Shown here: piece by piece, positions 45,651 through 56,644 of the stretch | Layout: each line of letters starts with the position of its first letter | Position numbering within the stretch: the stretch's first letter is position 1 | From: Valencia hispanica | Lineage: Eukaryota > Chordata > Actinopteri > Cyprinodontiformes > Valenciidae | DNA: 64,000 nucleotides | Direction: 5' to 3' | NCBI GenBank assembly: GCA_963556495.2 | Contig: OY747710.1 | Location: forward strand, 38,797,000-38,860,999 | Made by a program: the position numbers and the translations under genes | Notes under the pieces: generated by a model | Told to the model about the DNA's origin: nothing | Seen by the model: the letters and a program-made list of their open reading frames with translations, nothing else | The model's database searches: none

Positions 45651-46028
45651 GTATTCCGGAGAAGTATGGAAATATATATTGTAAAAGGTATATGTATTTC
45701 ATATAGAGAGCCAATAAATTAATCATTTTTTGCAAAAGAATAATCTCACACAAAGTTAAAACTTTTGATTGGAGTACATTTATGCAATTGAGGAAAAATA
45801 CCATTTAAGACTGTTTTGGGGAAAAAAAATAAATAATCAAAGGCACACCTATTAAAACCCTTAACTAATCCTATAAAGTAAATGCAATTGAAGGATTTTT
45901 GACATTTATACTTTATTTTTAATTTTGTTGGTAATTGATAGCCTTTTAATTAGGGATCCATTACTTCAAGTTTTTCTTCAAGGCTCATTTGTCTTTGAAA
46001 ATCTTACAAAAACCAGAGAACATTGTAC
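45651..46028. other. Unassigned AT-rich intronic sequence
   Basis: No feature is recognised. Confidence 0.4.
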
Positions 46029-47423
46029 AGTCGTGGCCAAAAGTTTTGAGAATTACATAAATATTGGAAATTGTAAAAGTTGCTGCTTAAGTTTTTATAA
46101 TAGCAATTTGCATATACTCCAGAATGTTATGAACAGTGATCAGATGAATTGCATAGTCCTTAGAATGGCAGACTTGACATGTTAAGAGGAGGGTGATGTT
46201 TGAAATCATTGTTCTTCCATTGTTAACCATGGTGACCTGCAAAGAAACGCGTGCAGCCATCATTGCGTTCCATAAAAATGGCTTCACAGGCAAGGATATT
46301 GTAGCTACTAAAATTGCACCTAAATCAACAATTTACAGGATTATCAAGAACTTCAAGGAAAGAGGTTTAATTCTTGTTAAGAAGGCTTCAGGGCCTCCAA
46401 GGAAGTCCATCAAGAGCCAGGATCGTCTCCTAAAGAGGATTCAGCTGCGGGATCTGAGTGCCACCAGTGCAGAGCTTGCTCAGGAATGGCAGCAGGCAGG
46501 TGTGAGCGCATCTCCACGCACAGTGAGGCGAAGACGTTTAGAAGATGGCCTGGTGTCAAGAAGGGCAGCAAAGAAGCCAATTCTCTCCAAAAAAAACATC
46601 AGGGCCAGATTGATCTTCTGCAGAAAGTATGGTGAATGGACTGCTGAGGACTGGGGCAAAGTCATATTCTCCCATGAAGCCTCTTTCCGATTGTTTGGGG
46701 CATCTGGAAAAAGGCTTGTCCGGAGAAGAAAAGGGGAGCGCTACCATCAGTCCTGTGTCATGCCAACAGTAAAGCATCCTGAGACTATTCATGTGTAGGG
46801 TTGCTTCTCATCCAAGGGAGTGGGCTCACTTACAATTTTACCCAAAAACACAATCATGAATAAAGAATGGTACTAAAACACCCTCCAACAGCAACTTTTC
46901 GAACAATCCAACAACAGTTTGGTGAAGAACAATGCATTTTCCAGCACGATGGAGCACCGTGCCATAAGGCAAAAGTGATAACTAAGCGGCTCGGGGACCA
47001 AAACGTTGAAATTTTGGGTCCATGGCCTGGAAACTCCCCAGATCTTAATCCCATTGAGAACTTGTGGTCAGTCCAAAAGACGCGGGTGGACAAACAAAAA
47101 CCCACTAATTCTGACAAACTCCAAGAAGTGATTATGAAAGAATGGGTTGCTATCAGTCAGGATTTGACCCAGAAGTTGATTGCGAGCATGTCCAGACGAA
47201 CTGCAGAGGTCCTGAAAAAGAAGGGCCAACACTGCAAATACTGACTCTTTGCATAAATGTCATGTAATTGTCAATAAAAGCCATTGAAACGTATAAAGTG
47301 CTTGTAATTATATTTCAGTACATCACAGAAACAACTGAAACAAAGATCTAAAAGTAGTTTTGCAGCAAACTTTGTAAAAACTAATATTTGTGTCATTCTC
47401 AAAACTTTTGGCCACGACTGTAG
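46029..47423 (+). mobile_element. Tc1-like transposon with both ends
   Basis: CAGTCGTGGCCAAAAGTTTT at the left, preceded by TA, is mirrored exactly by AAAACTTTTGGCCACGACTG at the right, followed by TA. The intact terminal repeats and TA duplication make this the best-preserved transposon in the window. The transposase is broken. Confidence 0.9.
46229..47244 (+). pseudogene. Tc1-like transposase with nonsense, frameshift and active-site changes
   Basis: The ATG at 46,229 (MVTCKETRAAIIAFHKNG) begins a two-helix-turn-helix DNA-binding half (STIYRIIKNFKERG, then SPRTVRRRRLEDGL). The first catalytic acid should be in F-S-D-E, but codon 149 at 46,673 is CAT, giving VIFSHEASF. A TAG at 46,796 replaces what is normally a Trp before GCFSSKGVG, and a TAA lies at 46,874. 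A frameshift near 46,890 moves the rest into the frame holding IFQHDGAPCHKA (second Asp) and SPDLNPIENLW (Glu), with the stop at 47,242. The protein is inactive on three independent grounds. Confidence 0.85.
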
Positions 47424-49470
47424 GTCAGATGTGTGTTGATTTTCTTTGTAGGTCAGGAACTATCATCCATCCATCCATCCATCCATGCCCACTTCTGCAG
47501 GGTTGTGGGTGGGAAAACACAAGGACACAAAGTACAAGGCAGTTTCTAAATCAACACAAATATCTGCATTTACCGTACCTTTTAAATGGTTTAAACTTTA
47601 ATAAGTTTTTATAGACAATGCTGAGGTGTTTCTTCAAAGTGCAAAAAGTTTCTGTCCCCTCATCCACCTGTTGCTCCGAGCGATCAATCAGCTGTGTGTA
47701 GTTGCAAAACGAGGGAAATGTTAAACTTTCCCCTCAATCTTCATGCTTCAGGACTTTTCCATATAGCAGAAAGCACAAACACCCATGGCTTGGCTAACAG
47801 AAAAGTTCCACCAGACACTTTTTTTAAGTTAATATTGTTTTGAAACATACGCTTGAAGCAATCTGTAAAAATGAGCATGTATAAGAGTCTAACAAGCAGC
47901 TTGTTTCAGAAGAACCAATCTTGTATTCTGTTTAAAAACAACTTTTACCGCTAGAACCATTGTAAAGTTGAGATGACGTTTATTTTCTATGCTCATTTAG
48001 GTTTTCTAGTGATAATTGTGCAGGGTGCTGGAGCACGCAGTAACTTGCAATCTGTCAAAAGTTTAAATGGGGAAAAAAAAAACAATTCACAAACACAACT
48101 TTTACAAGCATTCCCTATCTATTTACTTGATCTATCTACCGTAATTTCTCTTCCTCAGACGCAGCACCTGGCTCTTCCTATCAGGAAGATGTATTGACGT
48201 TTACAGCCTCTGAGTCTTTAGAGTCTCAGTGTGGGGACACTGTCCATGTCAGTCGGTGCAGACCACCCCTCTCCAAAATAAACACATTTTGTTCTAATGC
48301 ATTTAACTAAATCTAGTGCGCCATTATTGGAAATGAAAGAAGTAACGCTAAAGGTCATTTGGAAAATAATGCAGAAAGGCTGGTCTGGAAAGGTTAAGTA
48401 TGTGACGGAGCAACTCTGATGATAACGAGGGCTGCGCATACGGCTCAGAGAGCTGTGCGTTCTGGTTTAACTCGGCGCCGCGATCGCTCTTTATGACCGA
48501 GACAGCTTTACAGCCCACCCCTCCACCCCCCACCACCACCATAACACGATAAAGCGCGGCATAATGGATTGGATGTGTTTAGTAGCCTTGGGCTGATGTT
48601 TGTAAAATTAATGCTTTTTGCAATAGAAACACACTCTAACCCGGGAACACTTGCTCACACAGGGAAAGGCAAAAGAGAAGGGAAAGAAATTCAGACAGCG
48701 CTGATGCATCAGTGCAGATCCACAGGCCTTATTCACTTTTTTTTTTTTTTTTACCTTGAAGCAGAATCCCCAGACTTTATATATTCATAAGCTTTATGTG
48801 CTTACAGGTAACTCTCAGCAGAAGAGACAGAAAATACATGGCTTCATTAGTTAAGTTTGTTTTGTAAAGCTCAACAGCGAACAAAAGAGGCAATGAGTAT
48901 TATTAAATTTGTGTTTCAAATTACGCCACACAAGTACTTGAGGGAGATGGTCTGTTTGCTCCGTCCGTCTCTGGTTGGTTAAAAGACTCTTTTGAAGAAT
49001 CGGAATAGTACCCCACTCAGCATCTCTGAGCCCAAGAGACAAAAAGAGAACTCTCCGTCAGCATTTCAGTCCCAGTAGGTTTTAATAACAGTCTCATATT
49101 CTGTCGTGGGCCCACAACAGGGGCCTGGGGGCTTCATAATCAAACCATTCTTCCTTTAATCAAAGACGAAGCAAAACAAACTCTCAGTCCAGACACTAAG
49201 CGGCCAAATCAGTAGTTAAGGTAAGGAGGCAACGTTGCCCATGAGCTCGTAATGGTGTGCTTTACAGCTCTTGAGGACTGTTCAAGATAAGATGCTATTG
49301 TGAGAGCTGTGCATGACTTAAGTAATTACTTTACTTAAAGTAAACTTCTTTTGTCCCCAACATTCCTGGTCCTTTTCAGCAAACATGAGTAAAGTTACTC
49401 TACATTCTCCACCAATGAATGAAAGAAGAACAAACATTCTTTTGTGAAATAGGTCGCTTCATTTTGAATA
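47424..49470. other. znf407: Intronic sequence, partly repeat-poor
   Basis: A short (CATC)n tail with GGGTTGTGGGTGGG at 47,463-47,515 is a retroposon remnant. 48,160-48,560 is complex, with AACTCGGCGCCGCGATCGC and GATAAAGCGCGGCATAATGG, and is a candidate regulatory block. The rest shows nothing recognisable. Confidence 0.4.
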
Positions 49471-49624
49471 CAGTGGATCATTTGTGTTCACGGGGGTTAG
49501 GGACCCCAGCCTCCGACGAATAAAAATGTGTTAAAATCAGCGATTACTTGAGAATCCTTCTAAAAATGCTTTTAACGGCCCATTTTAATAATTCACACAC
49601 TATATATACGTTAATATCAGGGAT

Positions 49625-50060
49625 GTAGGAAAATATCGATACACGATATATCGCGATGATGTATTTCCCGATATTGTATTGATATTCAAAAGCAAAGTGT
49701 CATTTTTTTTCTTTTTCTTTTTTTTAGTATTTGAATGGAACCATTAATGATGACAGCCATTTTTGTAGTAAAATTAAAAATATGACTGGTAGTTTGTGGC
49801 TGTTTTCGCCTTCTTCGTTCCAGTGGATCAACTAGATCTAGTAATAAAACTGAATGTGTTAAAGTATGAAACAAGTAAGTGTTTAGAATGCTGTGACAGT
49901 TTTTCTACAGTTAAATAGAATGCTGTGACAGTTTTTCTACAGTTAAATTCAGTTTTAAAAGATCACAATATATTGTCTTACTCTAAGTATCCCGATATAT
50001 CGCAATATATCATATCGTCTCCCCTGTATCGCAATCTATATCGTATCGCCAGATTTTTAC
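49625..50060. mobile_element. hAT-like MITE with TATCG-rich inverted ends
   Basis: ATATCGATACACGATATATC at the left pairs with GTATCGCAATCTATATCG and neighbours at the right. Such palindromic ends mark a frequent fish MITE. An internal 32-bp tandem duplication lies at 49,885-49,948. Confidence 0.6.
49885..49948 (+). repeat. Perfect 32-bp tandem duplication
   Basis: AGAATGCTGTGACAGTTTTT and the following 12 bases occur twice head to tail without mismatch. Confidence 0.9.
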
Positions 50061-50562
50061 CAATGCACATACTTATTTAATATGCATTAATACGCTCAGT
50101 GAACACCATCTTAGCACTACCGCAGAAGCTAATGTTTACAGTCTTCCTTATTTCCACTATTTGGGGTACAGCCAATCACCGCCAGGGGGAAATCAATGGT
50201 ACTACATATTTCAGAACTATTTGGACTAGTCATTTGATTCAGAATGTGGGTTAAACGTTTTTTCATGCAAGGCAATAACTTTTTCAAAGCGATTTATTTT
50301 CAGCTGAATTTACTCTAACATGCTGAATATAATGAATAATTTAAATTTTTATTTACCTGGAATGCTGCTACTCACTACTGCCATTTATTTGATCCGGAGA
50401 TTGTTGTACAAAAACTAAATATGGTCCACACAGTCCCTGGTTTAAGATGTTTTCTCCATTCTTGAATCACGAATTCAGCCACAGAAAAATCTCTCTCACT
50501 CTCTGGTGCTCTCAATTACGCAGCGTTTGGAAGTATTACCTCATGTTTTTATGCAGTGACCA

Positions 50563-51190
50563 GAGGTGGGTAGAGTACGCAAAGATTGTTCTCAAGTAAG
50601 AGTAGCATTACTTCAACATATTTTTGTTCAAGTAAAAGTTATAAGTAGCCATCCAAGAATTTACTCAAGTGAGAGTAAAAAAGTAATATGTAAAAAGGCT
50701 GCTCAAGTAGCCTACCGAGTAACTGATCAGAACATCAGATCAGCTCTATAGGCACTGATTTAAAAAAGAAAAAGGAAAAAATTTAATCAGACAGACAAAA
50801 ATAGTTGTGTAAATTGTGGTATTGTAAAGAGTACAATGAAATAATTGATACATATAAATATAATTACAAAATTACAAATTTTAATGTTCAAATCCAAATG
50901 TTCATCATAAAATGTATTAAACTAATACAACAAGTAATGTATCTGTTAGAACAGGGTAAAGTGCTTTCAGTGACAACATATAGTGTGTTCCATATGTTCA
51001 GTTCATCTCCAAAGCTTAGCAGCTAGAAAATAACATTAGAACAACAAAGCTTTTGATTCAGTGAAGTTATTCGCAGTAGGTAGAATACCCAGAAATACTT
51101 TTCTCAAGTAAGAGTAGTGATACTTCATAATAATTACTTTTACTTTAGTAAAAGTTAAAGGTATGATGCAGTAAAATTACTCAAGTTCAG
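50563..51190. mobile_element. hAT-like element with CAGAGGTGGGTAGAGTA end
   Basis: It starts CAGAGGTGGGTAGAGTACG followed by TCTCAAGTAAGAGTAGC. Inverted, related text (CTCAAGTAAGAGTAGTGATAC, AAATTACTCAAG) closes near 51,190. Repeated ACTCAAGTAAAAGT-type subterminal motifs are typical of fish hAT elements (Tol2-like ends). No transposase is present. Confidence 0.6.
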
Positions 51191-51700
51191 TCACCGACCA
51201 CCTTGTGGCCACAGCTCTGGTCAGCTGCCTCGACAACAGAGGCACAGAACATGGCCGACTCGGGCTCAATGTCCCCCGCCTCCCCTGGGACGTGTTCAAA
51301 GTTCTGCTGGAGGTGAGAGTTGAAGCTCCTTCTGACAGAAGACTCTGCCAGACGTTCCCAGCAGACCTTCACAACATGTTTGGGCCTGCCAGGTCTGTTC
51401 GGGATCCTCCCCTGCCAGCGGAGCCAACTCACCATCAGGTAGTGGTCAGTGGACAGCTCTGTTCCAGCACCTCCTCCAAAGACTCCAGAAAGGGTATGTA
51501 ATCTGCCATTTGACTCATAAGCACAAACAACAGTCAGGAGCCGTCCCCCCCACCCATAGGCGGAGGGAGGCTACCCTCTCCTTCACCAAGGTGAACCCCA
51601 ACGTACAGACACCAGGCTGGGGGGGCAACCCCTGCTCAGTGCCTCTCAAAATTCCCCGAAAATTTAGCTCCTAGGATCACTGGGATACACAAACCCAGCC
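51190..51700 (-). mobile_element. Truncated Rex3-like fragment
   Basis: On the minus strand this is the same family as 4,345-7,490. It holds the C-terminal endonuclease-to-linker part (VSWLRWQGRIPNRPGRPK, then AADQSCGHKVVGD at 51,187-51,435) and 5' parts up to a TAGCTCCTAGGATCACTGGG end near 51,670. RT is absent, and the endonuclease carries deletions different from those in the larger copy. Confidence 0.75.
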
Positions 51701-52514
51701 CAGGGAGGGGGTCAGCTTTGTGCTGATTAGTGGTTCAGTATTAATGGATTTGACTGATTCACAGATTTTTCTGTAGAATGTCATTCCAAATTGTGCGTGG
51801 AAAATTTGCCTGTTCAAGGATTGTTTCGTAAAGGCACATCTAAAATGTTCTGTTTTTTTTCTTTTTCTAAATCCTTCTTTTCAAGCCACCAAACCCCCGC
51901 CCCAGGTGGGGGCCACGACATCTAGCGCCCAATCCGTCTTGCAATCCCACCCCTTAGGTTATTCCAGATGGGTGTATGTCTGCATAGGATTAGTGAGGTC
52001 ATTTTTAGAAACTCCCACCATGGTGTCAGAGAGGAGCTGATATTACTGCTTTTCTGAAGAAAGTGCAGCTTAGAAATCTGAAACACCTAGGCACAATGCT
52101 ACTTGACACCCCATTGGCTTGCGTTAGCAAAAGGCCAAGCAAAATAAATGGCGCCGATTGGCCCCAAGGAGCGGAAATAAGGAAGTCTGCAGATCTTAGC
52201 TTCAGTAGTAGCGCTAAGACAGTTTCTTTCGTACAAATTAAAACATATTAAGGTATATTTGGTGTATGAACTGTTATAGGCCGTTATAAGTGTTTTTAAA
52301 GAAGGTCTCAAATATTCATGGATTTCAGCTATTTGCGGATAGTTGTGGTCCCTAACCCCCGCGGGGGCCACTGTTCCCCTTAATTTCATTAATGTGGAGA
52401 TCTGTTTATACAGTAACTCCTTCACTTTCAGCTGAATTTAAAACTACAACCTCTACCAGATAAACTGCAGCTCTTTTATCTGATACATTCATAGAATAAG
52501 GCGGTAGGTCAGAC

Positions 52515-52645
52515 ATCCATCCATCCATTATCTGTACCCGTCCATCCCATGCAGGGTTGCGGGGGGTCTGGTGCCTATCTCCAGCAGTCACGGGGCGAGA
52601 GGCAGGGTACACCCTGGACAGGTCGCCAGTCCATCGCAGAGAATA
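52515..52645 (-). mobile_element. Retroposon tail fragment
   Basis: CATCCATCCATTATCTGTACC, then GGGTACACCCTGGACAGGTC and GCCAGTCCATCGCAG, is the third copy of the module seen at 12,772 and 45,530. Confidence 0.7.
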
Positions 52646-54334
52646 GGTCAGACACCGAAAATATAAAATAGATTGAAATCAGTATTGCCCAGATCGATGC
52701 ATCTCTGTGTAACAATTATAGCATAAATTTGTTTGCATTCAGCCCCCTTTAATCTGACACCTTAAAGAAAATTTAGTGCACCCAGCTGCCTTCAGAAGAT
52801 GCCTTAATTGTAGATAGAGTTTGAGTTTGTAATGAGACAAAATGTGTAAAAGTAAAAGGTAAAAGAATACTTTACAAATGCACAAAGAGAAGGGAGTTAA
52901 TGAGTGATTAACAACAGCAATTAAAAGATGAATTGAGAAGCAGATGAGAAAAAAGGGCTGTAATTAAAATATCAGTCCTCTCATTGTCAGAAGTGCGTGT
53001 GTCATCCATTGTGCTCTTATTAAAAAGCTGGGTGGAGGAGGGAAGGAACGAGCGGCGCTTAATTCCAACAGCCCAAAGTGTCTGGTAATCTGCCCGTAGA
53101 TGGGGCTCCGCAAAGGGCCGTAACTCACATTTAAGTGTTGGGGCCGTGTCACTGCGGGTTCACAGTCGTGCATTTCCGTGTTGACACCCATCGGGGCAAG
53201 GGGATATTTGGCAGTCAGGAGTAATTTAACTTAATTAATGGGATGCATATTTGATGGAGGAATAAAATATCCCGGCTCAGCAAAGTGGAAAAGGCAAAAG
53301 ATTTAGGGGGAGTTAAAGGTGGAGGGGAGAGTAATTTGTGCCTTCGGTTACCGGCTGCTTGAGAGACGAAGAGGGGAGAGAGCAAACGGAGAAGGGGGGG
53401 AGTGGAGTGGGGGGGGAGTGGAGTGGAGGGGAGGATGAGAGATGGATGGTTGACACAAAGCGGAGCAGATGTGTAGAAGGGAATGGGCCTCCATTGAGAG
53501 GACCATCAGAGTGACGGCGCTTGATTTAATTGATATCCGGACTGAGCTCTTCCTCAACGCAAACAGACACTTTACACTGGTTTGCAAACTTCTAGCCGAG
53601 CAGTCAACTGCCAAGTGCCTTTTTAATATTCATGAGAGGGCTTTTAAAAGTGTTCGCCGATGGTTTCCTCCCTCTGCTGCCACCACTGCCTGCTTTCCAA
53701 CTTGTCTTTGCTACCAACTCGCACACACACAAACACACACATTACCTTCCACTCAACACAGCAGACACGCAACGTGCCGGTTCTCTCAGACAAACCCGTG
53801 GCCTGATGAAAAGCTGTCATGCTCCTCTTAATCTCCCCTGGCACTTTTTAATTGACTTCCTGTAGGTATAGATTATATTCATGTCGAGTCTGCCACCGAG
53901 ATGTTTGATACCGTCCTAGAGACTGGCATCCGGGTGGCTTGTAGCTCACCGAGGGTGACGCCGCTATCTCGGTCTCTGTCTCTGCCCCTTTTTCTCCTCC
54001 TCCATCTCATTGTGATTGCCAGACTTATTTGGGCGACAGGGGAGAGGTAAAGCACTATCACTCATTGCCATCATCATAGTTGAGCTGATGTACCTGCTGG
54101 GAGTGCTGAGAATATTCTGGCTTGGGCGTAGGGATTGCTGCTTGTGTCTGACTGAGGCTGTTAGTAGCATGAGGCCCGGCACACAGGGCAGGTTTTGGCC
54201 TTCTGGATGTATTCCGACCATGCCCCCAGCTGGATGTCAGCCAGTTTGTGCTGTCTGATCAACATGATGGATTTGTTGTAGTTGCTTTGATTATATGCTG
54301 CCGTTTCTTGTACAATTGTGTTGTGTCGCCCCTT
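52646..54334. other. znf407: Repeat-poor block, candidate conserved non-coding DNA
   Basis: 52,960-54,060 has complex mixed composition with AATTAATGGGATGCATATTTG, TTTTAATATTCATGAGAGG and a purine-rich GGGGAGTGGAGTG repeat at 53,395-53,435. A short CA tract lies near 53,720. Minor ORFs (53,469-53,831) lack domains. Nothing codes convincingly. Confidence 0.4.
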
Positions 54335-54745
54335 GAAATGTTCCACATTTTGTTACGCTACATCCTCAAAGGTCTGTGTATTTTATTGTGACTTTGTGAT
54401 AGTCCAACACAAAGTAGTGCATAATTGTATGTAAAATTAACATATTTTTCCACAAAAAGGAAATTAACATGTTCCTTCTAAGATTAGCCTAGATTTAGCT
54501 CCATCTGTCTGTCGATCAGTTCTCACCAACTCTCCTGTCCTTGTTGATGAAAAGCATCCACACAGCATAATGCTGTCCCCTCCATGTTACCCTTTAGGCC
54601 TGGGATGTTTAGAGTGATGTGCAATGTTTGTTTTCTACCACACATTGTTTTCATGCTGGCCAGAAAGTTCAACATTGGTCTTATCTGACCACTATACAGC
54701 AGCAAGCAAAGATGTACATCGCCCAGCAGTGTTCTTAAAGTATTC
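54335..54745 (-). mobile_element. Tc1-like relic, antisense
   Basis: CACATTTTGTTACGCTACATC, then TTGTGATAGTCCAACACAAAG (terminal region), followed by antisense transposase text at 54,500-54,720 (CACACAGCATAATGCTGTCC, GGTCTTATCTGACCAC). It abuts the L2-clade LINE. Confidence 0.55.
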
Positions 54746-54931
54746 CAATGTCATCAGACTCATCAACACCTAATGACTCTCCGTTTAGAGATTTCTCAGA
54801 TAGACTGAAAGCACAAATTAGAATTGGGTCACAACTAACACCGAAACTTGGACTACATCAGGCCTCTGGTACTAACACTGGATGTATTCCGACCATGCCC
54901 CCAACTGGTAATAACAGACATCTGATATAGA

Positions 54932-55757
54932 ATGGAACCAGACAGTAATTCTACTCCCACCGTCTCCCTGAAGTTGTCCGGCCATCCGGAAAGAATCATT
55001 AAAGTCATTATAAGCAAGAAAAAACAAAAAATTAAAGCCAACTGCTCTTATATTAAAACAAATCTCAAATTGATCACCCGTCAGAAGGTTCAGCAACCGA
55101 TCATCAAACCACTTACGTTAGCTTTATTAAATATTAGGTCTTTATCAGGAAAGTCATTCCTAATCAATGAATTCATCACTGAACATAATATACACACCCT
55201 TTTTTTATCAGAAACCTAGCCAGACATAAATTATTAAACATCTGTATTGATAGAATCTACTCCTCCAAATTACAATTTCTTAAGCGAGAGCAGGAAACAC
55301 AGATGAGGTGAAGGCGTAGACACAATTTATCATAATTCAATGAACTTTAAAAAGGTATCCCTGGGCACATTTGACTCTTGAATACCTAGCCACCCAGATA
55401 AATGAGCCTAAAAAAGCTATATTTCTAAGTTTATATAAACCCCCAAAACTTAACTCTAACTTCTTTAATAATTTTAGTGACGTTCTTTCCGTAATATGTG
55501 TCGATTATGACCAATTAATCATTGTGGGAGACTTCAACATCCATACTGACAACCCCCCGGATAGACTAGCAAACATCCATACTGACAACCCCCCGGATAC
55601 ACTAGCTAAAACATTAAGTGACACTCTTCATAACTTCGGCCTGACCCAACATGTCAAACAACCAGCACACAATAGAGGACACACTCTGGACTTAATTATC
55701 TGCAAAGGTTTAAATATATCTGACATCTCGGTAATTGATATTGGTATTGATATCTAA
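54932..55757 (+). pseudogene. Endonuclease region of the L2-clade LINE
   Basis: From the ATG at 54,932 a leader (MEPDSNSTPTVSLKLSGHPE) runs into LALLNIRSLSGKSFLINEF, where N-I-R-S is the first endonuclease motif. EHNIHTLFLSET with a conserved Glu follows, then a TAG near 55,219. A second open piece (55,371-55,757) has IIVGDFNIHTD (catalytic Asp and Asn), RGHTLDLIICKG and ISDISVIDI. The 36-bp tandem duplication at 55,536-55,607 repeats the residues NIHTDNPPD. Stops and frameshifts between the parts prevent translation as one protein. Confidence 0.7.
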
Positions 55758-56644
55758 CCATTTCTGTGTTTTCTTTGAAAGTACTATCTCTGCTAAACTA
55801 TCTAGCCGCAGTGAGATAACTGTAAAAAAGCATTTTCTAGGGGACAGTTTAGTTGAAACATATTATTTAAACGTATTTACCCTTCCACCACATCCCCCTC
55901 ATCTCCCATCTCCAACTCAGTAAATAAGCTGGTAGATCATTTCTTTATGAAAATCTCAGACACCATTGATTCCATTGCTCCAACTAAAGTGAAAGTAGTC
56001 TCAGGTAGAAAGAAGTCTCAGTTGACAAGTAATCCACTGGTACTTAGTGAAAAAAGGGAATATCGACGAGCCGAGAGAAAATGGCAGAAAACTTGACTCC
56101 AGGTTCACTGTTAGGTCTACAAAGAGAGACTGAACAGATATCAGTTATCTTTAAAAGAAGCAAGGGAATATTTCTTTTCTGAAATCATTAACAGAAACAT
56201 TAATAATGCACTGACTCTGTTTGCAGCATTGGAAAGACTAACTAATCATCCAGTGACAGTAGCCCCTGAACTAAATTCTACTAGGGTCTGCAATGAATTT
56301 GCTAGCTTTTTCACTGAAAAGATTCTAACAATTAGACGGTCGGTATGTACCGCAGCACCGAACCGACTACCAATGTAGTACCCAATTAACATCAATGTAG
56401 AAACAATGTCAGAATTCCATGAATTTAACCAAAAAAAAAAAACTTGAAGAAATCATTAACCAATTAAGCTCCTCCTCTTGCTGTCTTGATATCCTACCCA
56501 CAGCTTTCCTTAAGAAAGTTTTCCCTGTCATTGGGTCTGATTTGATTCAAATAGTGAACTCATCACTCCTGTCAGGTGTCTTCCCCTAGGCTTTAAAAAC
56601 AGTAATTATTAAGCCACTGCTAAAAAAATAATAATCTGGACAAC

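Larger units (their letters stand above)
49471..52373. mobile_element. Pogo/Tigger-like DNA transposon filled with nested elements
   Basis: CAGTGG at 49,471 follows a TA and continues to CGGGGGTTAGGGACC. The right end, read in reverse, is CAGTGG then GCGGGGGTTAGGGACC, ending at 52,373. These CAGTGG...GGGGGTTAGGGACC ends resemble the CAGTGGnCCC-type ends of pogo/Tigger elements. No transposase remains. The interior hosts a TATCG-rich MITE (about 49,625-50,060), a hAT-like element (50,563-51,190) and a Rex3 fragment (51,190-51,700). The unassigned interior (50,061-50,562, 51,701-52,370) may be the original element. Confidence 0.6.
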
